From assembly GCF_000718165.1 (NCBI RefSeq), contig NZ_JOEY01000029.1, positions 73,504 through 137,503 on the forward strand: 64,000 nucleotides of DNA. The letters run 5' to 3'. A model generated the notes under the pieces. That model was not told the origin of the DNA. It saw nothing but the letters and a program-made list of their open reading frames with translations, and did not search any database. A program made the translations under genes and the position numbers. Below, piece by piece: positions 7,996 to 18,220 of this stretch. Numbering within the stretch: the stretch's first letter is position 1; every line of letters begins with the position of its first letter. This DNA comes from Streptomyces fulvoviolaceus. GTDB lineage: Bacteria > Actinomycetota > Actinomycetes > Streptomycetales > Streptomycetaceae.

Positions 7996-9158
7996 GCGCA
8001 CGCGCGCGTGACGTGCTCGGCGGACGGGCGGCGATCGTCGGCATCGGGGCCACGGAGTTCTCCAAGGACTCGGGGCGCAGCGAGCTCAGGCTGGCGGCGG
8101 AGGCGGTGCGGGCGGCCCTCGACGACGCGGGGCTGACGCCCGCCGACGTGGACGGGATGGTCACGTTCACGATGGACACCAGCCCGGAGATCACCGTCGC
8201 CCAGGCCTGCGGGATCGGCGAGCTGTCCTTCTTCTCCCGCGTCCACTACGGCGGCGGCGCGGCCTGCGCGACGGTCCAGCAGGCCGCGCTCGCGGTGGCG
8301 ACCGGCGTCGCGGAGGTCGTGGTCTGCTACCGGGCCTTCAACGAGCGCTCGGGGCGCCGCTTCGGCTCGGGCGTGCAGCACCGCGAACCCTCCGCCGAGG
8401 GGGTCGCGCTCGGCTGGTCCCTCCCCTTCGGGCTGCTCACGCCGGCGTCCTGGGTGGCGATGGCGGCCCAGCGCTATCTGCACACGTACGGTCTGACGCC
8501 GGAGGCGTTCGGGCACGTGGCGGTGACGGACCGCGGGTACGCGGCGACCAACCCGGCCGCCTACTTCCACGACCGCCCCCTCACCCTCGCCGACCACGCC
8601 GCCTCCCGCTGGATCGTCGAGCCGCTCAGACTCCTGGACTGCTGCCAGGAGACCGACGGCGGCCAGGCGATCGTCGTCACCTCGCCCGAGCGCGCCCGCG
8701 ACCTCCCCCACCCGCCCGCCGTCGTCGCGGCGGCCGCCCAGGGTGCCGGCCGGGCCCAGGAGCAGATGACGAGCTTCTACCGTGACGACCTGACCGGCCT
8801 CCCGGAGATGGGCGTGGTCGCACGGCAGCTGTGGCGCACGTCCGGGCTCCGGCCCGGCGACATCGACGTAGGGATCCTGTACGACCACTTCACCCCGTTC
8901 GTGCTGATGCAGCTGGAGGAGTTCGGGTTCTGCGGGAAGGGGGAGGCGGCGGATTTCGTACGCCTGGCGGAGCTGCCCCTCAACACCCACGGCGGCCAGC
9001 TCGGGGAGGCCTACCTGCACGGCATGAACGGCATCGCGGAAGCGGTACGGCAGCTGCGGGGGACGGCGGTGAACCAGGTACCGGGGACGGAGCGCGTACT
9101 GGTGACGGCGGGGACGGGAGTGCCGACCTCCGGCCTGATCCTGACCACCGACGTATGA
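7992..9158 (+). CDS. Thiolase-fold lipid-transfer protein/aldolase (Ltp2-like)
   Basis: 388 residues of the SCP-x/lipid-transfer thiolase type. Visible are AAIVGIGATEFSKDSGR at the N-terminus, VHYGGGAACATVQQAALAVATG around the nucleophilic-elbow region, CCQETDGGQAIVVTS, and GILYDHFTPFVLMQLEEFGFC. In steroid degraders Ltp2 works with a DUF35 partner as a retro-aldolase releasing propionyl-CoA from the side chain. The upstream ChsH2-like and ChsH1-like genes support that role. The true substrate is unproven, and acyl-CoA dehydrogenase genes are absent nearby. Confidence 0.82.
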   Translation: MSARARDVLGGRAAIVGIGATEFSKDSGRSELRLAAEAVRAALDDAGLTPADVDGMVTFTMDTSPEITVAQACGIGELSFFSRVHYGGGAACATVQQAALAVATGVAEVVVCYRAFNERSGRRFGSGVQHREPSAEGVALGWSLPFGLLTPASWVAMAAQRYLHTYGLTPEAFGHVAVTDRGYAATNPAAYFHDRPLTLADHAASRWIVEPLRLLDCCQETDGGQAIVVTSPERARDLPHPPAVVAAAAQGAGRAQEQMTSFYRDDLTGLPEMGVVARQLWRTSGLRPGDIDVGILYDHFTPFVLMQLEEFGFCGKGEAADFVRLAELPLNTHGGQLGEAYLHGMNGIAEAVRQLRGTAVNQVPGTERVLVTAGTGVPTSGLILTTDV

Positions 9159-9305
9159 CCCTCAGGGGTTAACCCGCAGTACCCCGGACGCGTTCGTCCA
9201 CCTTCAGGAGGTGCAGCCAGCCCCACTACTACAACCTGAGGCGGACTCGTCTTCGGGACCTGCGGCCGATCCGCAGGAAGGGGCCCCGCTCCTAGCGTGG
9301 AACCC

Positions 9306-9863
9306 ATGACCACACTCGTCTGCACCAGCGCTTCGAAGGCCGCCGGACCGGCGACGCAGACCCTTCCGTACCCCTCGTTCGCCTCGTACGTGAAGGCACG
9401 CCAGCCGGTGCTGCTGCGTACCGCCCGGTCGCTGACCGCGAACCCGAGCGACGCGGAGGACCTGCTGCAGACCGCCCTGACCAAGACGTACGTCGCCTGG
9501 GAGCGCATCGAGGACCACCGGGCCCTCGACGGCTATGTGCGCCGGGCCCTGCTGAACACCCGGACCTCGCAGTGGCGCAAGCGCAAGGTCGACGAGTTCG
9601 CGACCGACGAGATCCCCGAGCCCGACCCCGCACCCGGCGGCGACGACCCTGCCGAGCAGCAGGCGCTGCACGACGCGATGTGGCGGGCGATCAGCAAGCT
9701 GCCCGCGCGGCAGCGGGCGATGGTCGTCCTCAGGTACTACGAGGACCTCAGCGAGGTCCAGACGGCCGAGGTGCTCGGGGTGTCCGTGGGGACCGTGAAG
9801 TCGGCGGTGTCGCGGGCGCTGGGGAAACTGCGCGAGGATCCTGAGCTGGTGCTCGCCCGATAG
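9306..9863 (+). CDS. SigE-family RNA polymerase sigma factor (ECF type)
   Basis: 185 residues with a sigma-70 region 2 (FASYVKARQPVLLRTARSLTANPSDAEDLLQTALTKTYVAW) and a region 4 helix-turn-helix (LSEVQTAEVLGVSVGTVKSAVSRALGKLRE), joined by an acidic Pro-rich linker. It belongs to the 'SigE family' of actinobacterial ECF-like factors. No anti-sigma gene is adjacent. ATG 9306 lies 7 nt after a possible -10 (TAGCGT), so the mRNA may be leaderless; GTG 9297 is an alternative start. Confidence 0.88.
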   Translation: MTTLVCTSASKAAGPATQTLPYPSFASYVKARQPVLLRTARSLTANPSDAEDLLQTALTKTYVAWERIEDHRALDGYVRRALLNTRTSQWRKRKVDEFATDEIPEPDPAPGGDDPAEQQALHDAMWRAISKLPARQRAMVVLRYYEDLSEVQTAEVLGVSVGTVKSAVSRALGKLREDPELVLAR

Positions 9864-9921
9864 ACCTAGCGGCTGGGCTCTGTGAACGCAACGTGACGTG
9901 ATCGATCACCCGGTCCTAGTG

Positions 9922-9939
9922 ACATACCGCGCGGTATGT
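9922..9939. promoter_or_regulatory. Perfect 18-bp palindrome upstream of the acyl-CoA ligase
   Basis: ACATACCGC/GCGGTATGT is a gapless perfect dyad 60 bp before the ligase start. Its size suits a TetR-family fatty-acid regulator. A long-ORF GTG at 9936 falls inside it, which argues against that upstream start. Confidence 0.6.
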
Positions 9940-9998
9940 GCGCAGAATCAGCGCAACCCTTACTACCGCGTAGGCAATGTCGCCCCCGGGAGGACGCC

Positions 9999-11654
<1,656 letters not shown>

Positions 11655-11694
11655 GCCGTAGCCAAGCGGACCTGGTGAAATCAGGTGCGGAACC

Positions 11695-11790
11695 GCGCCC
11701 CGTAAGGGGCGCGGGGCTGTATCGATATGCGGCTCCGCCGCGATGGGGGAGCGACCAGCCCCCACCGGCCCGCGGCGAACGAACCGCACA
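11695..11790 (+). repeat. Dispersed intergenic repeat, copy 1
   Basis: It begins with hairpin GCGCCCC-GTAA-GGGGCGC, then GGGGCTGTATCGATATGCG, the small dyad GCGGCTCCGCCGC, and a GCGACCAGCC block. The same order of blocks recurs near 30914-30986 (inverted) and 43663-43745. It sits between convergent genes and may double as a terminator. Confidence 0.7.
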
Positions 11791-11800
11791 ACCAGCGGAG

Positions 11801-14800
11801 CTAATTCGTCCCGATCCGCGAGAGCAGGTCCACGATCCGGCTCTGCACCTCGGGACTGGTCGACCGCTCCGCGAGGAACAGCACCGTCTCGCCGGACGCC
11901 AGCCGCGGCAGGTCGGCCTGGTCGACGGCGGCCGTGTAGACGACGAGCGGGGTCCGGTTGAGCTGCCCGTTCGCCCGCAGCCAGTCGACGATCCCGGCCT
12001 GGCGCCGGTGCACCTGCATCAGGTCCATCACCACCAGGTTCGGCCGCAGCTGCGAGGCCAGCGTCACCGCGTCCGCGTCGCTCGCGGCCCGCGCCACCTG
12101 CATCCCGCGCCGCTCCAGCGTCGCCGTCAGCGCCAGCGCGATCTCCGCGTGCTCCTCGATCAGCAGCACGCGCGGCGGGTGCTGCTCGGTGTCCCGAGGC
12201 GCCAGTGCCTTGAGGAGTACGGCGGGATCGGCGCCGTACGCCGCCTCCCGCGAGGCCTGTCCGAGTCCCGCCGTCACCATCACCGGCACCTCGGCGGCCA
12301 CCGCGGCCTGCCGCAGCGACTGCAGCGCGGTCCGCGTGATCGGCCCGGTCAGCGGGTCCACGAACAGCGCGGCCGGGAAGGCGGCGATCTGCGCGTCGAC
12401 CTCCTCGCGCGAGTGCACGATGACCGGCCGGTAGCCGCGGTCGCTGAGCGCCTGCTGGGTGGTGACGTCCGGCGCCGGCCACACCAGCAGCCGCCGCGGG
12501 TTGTCGAGCGGCTCGGGCGGCAGCTCGTCGTCCATCGGCTGGGGCCGCGGGGTGTCGGGGATCTCGACCGCCCCGCCGGGACCGTCCAGCGGCTCGGGTC
12601 CTTCGGCCGCGTTCTCGTCCGGTGCCCCTATGGCGTACGACCGCCCGGTCGCCTCGGTGGCCTGCGCGAGCCGGGACTGGCCGGCGAGCGATGGCTGGGG
12701 CTGCGGCTGGGCCTGCTCGGCCGTGGGGTGCGGGCGTGCCGTCTGCTCCGGGGTTCCGGCGGTGGCGGGGTCGGGCCGCGTGCCGAGCTTGCGGCGCCGG
12801 CCTCCGCCGCCCGGTGCGTGCGGGGGAGGCGTGGCCGACGACGGCTGCTGGACCTGGGCCGCCTGGCGGGTGAACGGGACGCCCTGGCCCAGGGTCCGGA
12901 CGCTGATCGCGCGGCCCTGGGTGGAGTTCGGGTCGAGCGCCGGTGCGGGGGCCGCGGGGGGCGCGGCGGCTGCGGTGGCCTCGGCAGGGAGCGGCTGCGC
13001 GGCTCGGGGCTGTGCGGCCGGTGCCTTGGGCTCCGGGGCCGGCGCGGGCTGAGGAGCGGCCGGCTTCGGCGGTTCGGGGGTTCCGGCGCCGGTGGTGCCG
13101 TCCGCGGCGGGCCACGGCTGGGGGGCGGCGGGTGCCTCCGCCGGGAGGGGCTGGGGCACGGGCTGCGCGGGGGCGGTGCCCTGCGCCGGGACGGGAGCCG
13201 ACTGCCCCGGAGCCGCCACCTGAACATCCTCCGCCGGCTGGCCCACGGCCCGCCGACGGCGGCCCGTCGGCGCGTTCGCGGGGTGCGGCTGCGGCGGGGT
13301 GTGGTCGGCGGACTGGTCGTGCGGTACGGCGTCGTGCCGGCCGTCGTCGACGGGGACGGCCTGGCCGGGTACCTGCAAGAGCCCGTTGGCCGGAGCGGCA
13401 GCCTGCCCAGGAACCGGCACGGGCACCTGTCCCGCCTCGTCCGCGTCGTCGGACGGCCGGTCCGCGTCGGCGGGCGGCAGAGCGAACACCGTACGGGGCC
13501 CCGCCTCCTGCGCGGCGGCACGCTCCGACGCGGCGGCCAGGGCACGCCGCCGGCGCCCGCCCGCCTGCTCGGAGTCCTGACCGGACGCGCCCTGTCCCGA
13601 CTCGGCGGAAGCCGCGGGCAACGCGGGCGGCAGCGCGTGCTGTTCGCCGTCGTCGCGCCGGGCACGCCGTCCGCCGGGCGCGGGCACGCCCTGCGGCGGA
13701 ACGGTCCCGCCCAGGCCGGTCGCCACGGCCGCGGTCCCCGCGGCATGCTCGGCGGCGGTCATGACGGCACCCTCGGACACATCGGCGTCCTCGGGAGCGG
13801 CACCCTCGGCGCCCTCGGCGGGCCGCCCGCGGCGCCGCCCGGTACCGCCCGAGCCCTCGCCGTCCTCGCCGGAGGCCTGGGCCGGCACGGACACGGGCTC
13901 CTGCTCCGCCGCCGCACGCCGCCTGCGCCGCCCGGTGGGCGCGGACCCCTCGGTAGCGGACACACCGGACTCATCGGACTCGCCGCCTGGCACCTCGCTC
14001 TCCAGGAAGGCGTCCACGGAGGACCGCCGGGCCCGCCGCCGCCCGCCACCGGGGCTCTGCTCGGGCACGACGGCTGCAGCGGGGGCGGCGGGGCCGGCCT
14101 CCAGCGCGGCCGGGCCGGGCGGCGTAACGGCCCCCGCCCCACCGCCGATCGGCACTTCCAGCACATACGCGTTGCCGCTCATGCCCGGCACGTCGTGCGT
14201 CTGCAGTACACCGCCGTGGGCGCGCACGATCCCGCGCACGATCGGCTCGTGCACCGGGTCTCCCCCGGCGTACGGCCCGCGCACCTCGATGCGTACGACT
14301 TCCCCGCGCTGCGCCGCCGCGACCACGACGGTGTTGTCCATGTAACCGCCCGCGGACACGGGCGAGTTGCCGGTGGCGTCGACTCCGGCCACGTCCGCGA
14401 CGAGATGCGCGAGCGCGGTCGCGAGGCGCTGCGCGTCGACCTCGGCCTCGATGGGCGGCGCGTGGACGGCGAACTGCACGCGCCCGGGCCCGATGAGCTC
14501 CACCGCGCCGTCCACACCGGCGGCGACGACGGCGTCGAGCATCACCTTCGTACGGACCACGTTGTCGGTGCCCGCGTCGAGCCGCTGGTAGCCGAGGACG
14601 TTGTCGATGAGGTGGGTGATGCGCGAGTAGCCGGCCGACAGGTGGTGCAGCACCTGGTTGGCCTCGGGCCACAGCTGCCCGGCGTCGTCCGCGGCGAGGG
14701 CGGACAGTTCGCGGCGCAGCTCGTCGAGGGGCCCGCGCAGCGAGCGCCCGAGCAGCGTGAGCAGCTGGTCGTGGCGGCCGGCCAGGGCCTCGAACCGGTC

Positions 14801-15796
14801 CTTCTCCCGCTCCCCGAGCGCCGCGTACCGCTCCTCGTTGGCGCCGAGTTCCTCGTCGTGCTGCTCCTGGAGGTCCTCGAGCTCGGCCACGTGCTTCTGG
14901 CGCAGCGAGGTCAGCTCGGAGGCGTGCTCCTCGGCGAGCCGCTCCAACTCCTTCGCGTGCCGCTCGTCCGCCGCGGCCTTCTCCTCGGCGAGCGAGTCGT
15001 ACGGCCGCCGGTCGGTGAAGGTCAGCACGGCGCCGACGAGCTGGTCGCCGTCGCGTACCGGCGCGGTCGTCAGGTCGGCCGGGAGCTTCTCGCCCTTCTT
15101 CGACCACAGCACCTGCCCGCGCACCCGGTGCTTGCGCCCGGAGCGCAGGGTGTCGGCGAGCGGCGACTCCTCGTACGGGAACGGCGTGCCGTCACCACGG
15201 GAGTGCAGGATGAGGTCGTGCAGCTCGCGCCCGCCGAGATCACTGGCCCGATAACCCAGTATCTGAGCGGCGGCCGGATTGACGAGCACGATCCGCCCGT
15301 CGGTGTCGGTCCCGACCACGCCCTCGGACGCGGCCCGCAGGATCATCTCGGTCTGCCGCTGCGAACGCGCCAGTTCGGCCTCGGTGTCCACGGTCCCGGT
15401 CAGGTCGCGTACGACGAGCATCAGCAGCTCGTCGCTGCCGTAGCCGTAACCGTCGTAGGCCTGCTGCCCGTTCTCCAGGTTCGCGCTGGTGACCTCGACC
15501 GGGAACTCGCTCCCGTCGGTCCGGCGCGCGATCATCCGGGTCGGCTTGGTCTGCCCGCGCGGATCCATGTGGTCGGGCCGCCGCATCGACCCCGGGATGA
15601 GCCGGGAGTCGAACTGCGGCAGCAGATCGAGCAGCCCACGCCCCACCAGTGCCGTACCGGGCGCTTCGAAGGCTTCGAGCGCGATGGTGTTGGCGTTCAC
15701 GACGGTCCCATTGGCGTTGACCAGCACCAACGCATCGGGAAGCGCGTCGAGTATGGCTGCGAGGCGAGCAGCGCCTCGGGATGGCCTGCTGCTCAC
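11801..15796 (-). CDS. Large PAS/degenerate histidine kinase/double receiver hybrid protein
   Basis: 1331 residues, no membrane segment. Order: PAS domain 1 (~10-140), PAS domain 2 (~150-270), a Glu/Ala-rich coiled coil (~275-345), a kinase-like core (~350-560), a ~500-residue Pro/Ala/Gly-rich disordered linker with scattered GRRRR patches, then two tandem receiver-like domains (~1085-1331). In the dimerisation helix the expected SHELRTPL reads GRSLRGPL, so the phospho-acceptor His is missing. The ATPase N-box is also degenerate, while a G2-like GIVRAHGGVL remains. The first receiver lacks the active-site signature. The second keeps an acidic pair (LLIEEH), Asp in LVVMDL and Thr in VVYTA. It is probably a signalling scaffold rather than a kinase. 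GTG start with GGAGG upstream. Confidence 0.82.
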   Translation of the reverse strand: MSSRPSRGAARLAAILDALPDALVLVNANGTVVNANTIALEAFEAPGTALVGRGLLDLLPQFDSRLIPGSMRRPDHMDPRGQTKPTRMIARRTDGSEFPVEVTSANLENGQQAYDGYGYGSDELLMLVVRDLTGTVDTEAELARSQRQTEMILRAASEGVVGTDTDGRIVLVNPAAAQILGYRASDLGGRELHDLILHSRGDGTPFPYEESPLADTLRSGRKHRVRGQVLWSKKGEKLPADLTTAPVRDGDQLVGAVLTFTDRRPYDSLAEEKAAADERHAKELERLAEEHASELTSLRQKHVAELEDLQEQHDEELGANEERYAALGEREKDRFEALAGRHDQLLTLLGRSLRGPLDELRRELSALAADDAGQLWPEANQVLHHLSAGYSRITHLIDNVLGYQRLDAGTDNVVRTKVMLDAVVAAGVDGAVELIGPGRVQFAVHAPPIEAEVDAQRLATALAHLVADVAGVDATGNSPVSAGGYMDNTVVVAAAQRGEVVRIEVRGPYAGGDPVHEPIVRGIVRAHGGVLQTHDVPGMSGNAYVLEVPIGGGAGAVTPPGPAALEAGPAAPAAAVVPEQSPGGGRRRARRSSVDAFLESEVPGGESDESGVSATEGSAPTGRRRRRAAAEQEPVSVPAQASGEDGEGSGGTGRRRGRPAEGAEGAAPEDADVSEGAVMTAAEHAAGTAAVATGLGGTVPPQGVPAPGGRRARRDDGEQHALPPALPAASAESGQGASGQDSEQAGGRRRRALAAASERAAAQEAGPRTVFALPPADADRPSDDADEAGQVPVPVPGQAAAPANGLLQVPGQAVPVDDGRHDAVPHDQSADHTPPQPHPANAPTGRRRRAVGQPAEDVQVAAPGQSAPVPAQGTAPAQPVPQPLPAEAPAAPQPWPAADGTTGAGTPEPPKPAAPQPAPAPEPKAPAAQPRAAQPLPAEATAAAAPPAAPAPALDPNSTQGRAISVRTLGQGVPFTRQAAQVQQPSSATPPPHAPGGGGRRRKLGTRPDPATAGTPEQTARPHPTAEQAQPQPQPSLAGQSRLAQATEATGRSYAIGAPDENAAEGPEPLDGPGGAVEIPDTPRPQPMDDELPPEPLDNPRRLLVWPAPDVTTQQALSDRGYRPVIVHSREEVDAQIAAFPAALFVDPLTGPITRTALQSLRQAAVAAEVPVMVTAGLGQASREAAYGADPAVLLKALAPRDTEQHPPRVLLIEEHAEIALALTATLERRGMQVARAASDADAVTLASQLRPNLVVMDLMQVHRRQAGIVDWLRANGQLNRTPLVVYTAAVDQADLPRLASGETVLFLAERSTSPEVQSRIVDLLSRIGTN

Positions 15797-15971
15797 GAGA
15801 CGCTTCCTCCCTGTTACCGCACCTTGCCGACCGCTCGGGCCATCTTGCCAACCGGCCCGCGACGTGTCACGCGAGGGAGTCTAAGCGCAGCGGTTGTGCG
15901 GGGGGTGCCGGATGAGAGGGAGGTCGCACGACGAAGTGAAGTAGAACGTGTGAGCGTACGCATGACGATCT

Positions 15972-16427
15972 TTATGCCCTGGGTGCGCCCAGCTCGGGCA
16001 GCAGCGGCACGAACCGGTCCCAACGCGCGATGTCACACCCGTCGCTCCGGTCGAACCGCGCGTCGACGGGCCGCCCGGCCCACGTGCCCGTGACATGCGC
16101 GGTGGCGGGTCCGCCGTACTGCATCGTGCAGATGCTGTTATTCGGCACGGGGGCGAAGGTGTCCCGCCCCCACTGGGTGTTCCGGTCGAGCGCGGCACAG
16201 GCACCGGAGACGTCGGGGTGGCTGCCGTGGCCGGGGTGACAGTCCAGCTCGTAGGTCCCGTCGGCGCCGGTGCCCGCGTCCTGGACGGTGACGGTGAGGT
16301 GGTCACTGCCGGTGTGGGCGGCGGCGGAGGGGGCGGCGGTGAGGACGAGGAGGGGGGCGAGCGGGGCGAGCGGGGCGAACCGCGCGAACCGGCCGAGCCG
16401 GGTGACGTACGACATGACCTGCAACAT
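15972..16427 (-). CDS. SSI-family (subtilisin inhibitor-like) secreted protease inhibitor
   Basis: 151 residues: signal peptide (LAPLAPLLVLTAAPSAAAH) and a mature domain of ~110 residues typical of Streptomyces subtilisin inhibitors. The four conserved cysteines are present (DCHPG, GACAAL, SICTMQY, DGCDIA). The reactive-site loop reads CTM-QY, so the P1 residue is Met, as in classic SSI, which would favour subtilisin-like targets. ATG 16427 is assumed; ATG 16415 is an alternative start. Confidence 0.85.
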   Translation of the reverse strand: MLQVMSYVTRLGRFARFAPLAPLAPLLVLTAAPSAAAHTGSDHLTVTVQDAGTGADGTYELDCHPGHGSHPDVSGACAALDRNTQWGRDTFAPVPNNSICTMQYGGPATAHVTGTWAGRPVDARFDRSDGCDIARWDRFVPLLPELGAPRA

Positions 16428-16595
16428 GACCTGACTAACGCGGAGGACGGCCGGACGTTGCGAAACCGTCTCGTGCGCGCCGAACGACTTTGCCCTGCGG
16501 CCTGCCCGCCTAGTACCGTGGGAGGCGATTGGTGACACCGCGCTCGACTGTGTCATCATCTGCACGCACCACTCGCGCACGCGAGCGGTTGTGCT

Positions 16596-16686
16596 GGAGG
16601 CGTCGCCTAGTCCGGTCTATGGCGCCGCACTGCTAATGCGGTTTGGGACTTCAATCCCATCGAGGGTTCAAATCCCTCCGCCTCCG
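16596..16686 (+). tRNA. tRNA-Ser(GCU)
   Basis: A 91-nt class II tRNA. The acceptor arms GGAGGCG/CGCCTCC are identical to those of the tRNA-Ser(UGA) at 1712. Anticodon loop CTGCTAA gives GCU. It has a long variable arm and T arm AGGGTTCAAATCCCT. CCA is not encoded. Confidence 0.96.
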
Positions 16687-16697
16687 CGCGTGATCAC

Positions 16698-16728
16698 CGA
16701 AGCCCCGGTCCACCCGACCGGGGCTTCG
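16698..16728 (+). terminator. Terminator after tRNA-Ser(GCU)
   Basis: Perfect 13-bp stem CGAAGCCCCGGTC/GACCGGGGCTTCG with a 5-nt loop, 11 bp after the tRNA. Confidence 0.85.
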
Positions 16729-16873
16729 TCGTTCAGGGTGCCCTGTAGGCATGTTTCCGCAGGTCACAAGCGGTATGGCAAACGGATTTCACATGGCGGC
16801 GGCAGTCATGTAATGTTCTTCCTGTCGCCGCGAGCGGCCCGGACGGGCAAGGAACGGCGAGAAAACAAAACAA

Positions 16874-16946
16874 GCACTCGTAGCTTAACGGATAGAGCAT
16901 CTGACTACGGATCAGAAGGTTGCAGGTTCGAATCCTGCCGAGTGCA
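16874..16946 (+). tRNA. tRNA-Arg(ACG)
   Basis: A 73-nt tRNA: acceptor GCACTCG/CGAGTGC, D arm AGCTTAACGGATAGAGCA, anticodon loop CTACGGA giving ACG (modified to ICG), T arm GCAGGTTCGAATCCTGC, discriminator A. The anticodon A34 is the substrate of TadA, whose gene is at 41473-41898. Confidence 0.96.
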
Positions 16947-16954
16947 CATTGGTG

Positions 16955-16982
16955 AGAGGCCCCGGAGAGATCCGGGGCCTCT
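16955..16982 (+). terminator. Terminator after tRNA-Arg(ACG)
   Basis: Perfect 12-bp stem AGAGGCCCCGGA/TCCGGGGCCTCT with GAGA tetraloop. Confidence 0.85.
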
Positions 16983-17255
16983 TGCGTTGTGGCGGACGGG
17001 CGCTGTCAGGGTGTGGGCCGTCATCTTGTCGTTCGGATAGCGAGCTCGGTGAGCAGGGCGCGTGCCCGTTGTTCGATCCTGTCCCGGATGGGGCGGTTAC
17101 CGCGTCGACGTTTTGGCCTGCCGGGTCCAAGTCCGCGAGCGGCTGCGGCTGCCAGGGCTGACGTGCACACAGACAAGAGGCCCAGGAGAGGGGAGCTCCG
17201 GGGCCTCTTGCGTCGGGTTCTGGATGTGGTGGGGGTACGGCAGAGACGTACGGGG
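16983..17255. other. Gene-free stretch between tRNA-Arg and the 67-residue protein gene
   Basis: No ORF with a credible ribosome site. It holds a hairpin at 17174-17210 (CAAGAGGCCC/GGGCCTCTTG plus an inner GGAG/CTCC) that suits a leftward terminator for the gene starting at 17459. 17 bp (17197-17213) are identical to the right half of the tRNA-Arg terminator (16971-16987). Confidence 0.5.
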
Positions 17256-17459
17256 TCATGCGGCCATGGCCAGGTGGTGGAACGCCTCCGTGGTGCCGGG
17301 GTGGGCGATCTCGTCCAGGAGGTGGCGCCAGTCGGGGTCGGTGACGGCGGGGTGGGCCTGGTCCCAGGCGTTGAGGAGCGGGGCGAGGTCGTGGTCGCGG
17401 GGGGTCTCGGTGCGGGCGTCCATGGTGGTGCTTGTCTTCGAGGACTGCAGCGGCTTCAT
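17256..17459 (-). CDS. Small hypothetical protein (67 aa)
   Basis: 67 residues, soluble, no recognised family. The C-terminal half (LAPLLNAWDQAHPAVTDPDWRHLLDEIAHPGTTEAFHHLAMA) should form helices. The GGAAGGA site 6 nt before the ATG is the main reason to believe it. A terminator-like hairpin follows at 17174-17210. It resembles short Streptomyces proteins that accompany peptide or RiPP loci, but no such partner genes are present. Confidence 0.55.
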   Translation of the reverse strand: MKPLQSSKTSTTMDARTETPRDHDLAPLLNAWDQAHPAVTDPDWRHLLDEIAHPGTTEAFHHLAMAA

Positions 17460-17619
17460 GGGAGTTCCTTCCGGAGGAGGGGGGGTGAACCTCGGGGATC
17501 CGTTGTCCGTTGGGTACTACGATGCCGCCGGCCGCTTGCCGCAACCATGGCGCTCCCCACCCATTCGCGGGTGTAGGTGGCTGCACCCCGGGTGGGTTGC
17601 TCTCCCCCCTCCCGGAGCG

Positions 17620-18162
17620 TCAGACCCGGTCCAGGGGCCGGTGCGGGCCGCTGGGAAGCTCCGTCTTGATCGTGTCGCCGGGGCGGATCTCGCCGCCTTC
17701 CTTCACGATGCTCATGATTCCGGCCTTGCGGACGAGGTTGCCGGACTCGTCCCGCCGGACGACCTGTTTCAGGAGACCGGTCTGGAAGGCGTCGATCTGG
17801 AGGCACGGGTTGCGCAGCCCGGTCACCTCCAGGACTGCGTCCGGGCCTATGCGGAGGAGGGTGCCGACCGGGAGGGCGAGGAGGTCGATGCCTCGGGTGG
17901 TGATGTTCTCGCCGAGTTGGCCCGGGGTGACCTCGAAGCCCTGCAGGCCCACCTCGGTGAAGAGCTCCTCGTGGATGAGGTGGACCTGCCGGAGGTTCGG
18001 CTGGGTGGGGTCCTGGGCGACGCGGGAGCGGTGCTTGACCGTGACGCCGGCGTGGATGTCGCCCTCCACGCCGAGGCCGGCGAGCAGCGTGATGCTGTCC
18101 CGGTTCGGCTTGGTGAAGGAGTACTCGCCGTTGCTGCTGACCGCGGTGACTGTCCCGCTCAT
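17620..18162 (-). CDS. MOSC-domain protein
   Basis: 180 residues, a stand-alone MOSC (Mo-cofactor sulfurase C-terminal) beta-barrel. It has the invariant Cys in EVTGLRNPCLQID, plus the typical GVEGDIHAG and QVHLIHEEL segments and PGQLGENITTRGID. Such YiiM-like proteins handle molybdenum-cofactor-linked sulfur or N-hydroxylated substrates. No molybdenum genes lie nearby. Confidence 0.87.
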   Translation of the reverse strand: MSGTVTAVSSNGEYSFTKPNRDSITLLAGLGVEGDIHAGVTVKHRSRVAQDPTQPNLRQVHLIHEELFTEVGLQGFEVTPGQLGENITTRGIDLLALPVGTLLRIGPDAVLEVTGLRNPCLQIDAFQTGLLKQVVRRDESGNLVRKAGIMSIVKEGGEIRPGDTIKTELPSGPHRPLDRV

Positions 18163-18220
18163 GCCGTGGAACCCCCGTCCTTCGACAACACAGATCTGTT
18201 TCGAGCCTAGCCCTCAGCTG

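Noticed and set aside
13000..14100. Proline/alanine-rich linker of the hybrid sensor as evidence of a gene fusion or frameshift
   Set aside because: The frame stays open with normal codon bias on both sides, so it reads as a natural disordered linker.
16942..17213. Possible att-site duplication of the tRNA-Arg 3' end
   Set aside because: Only 17 bp of the terminator arm and a GTGCACA are shared, the tRNA T-arm is not duplicated, and the second hairpin is better explained as the terminator of the 67-residue gene.
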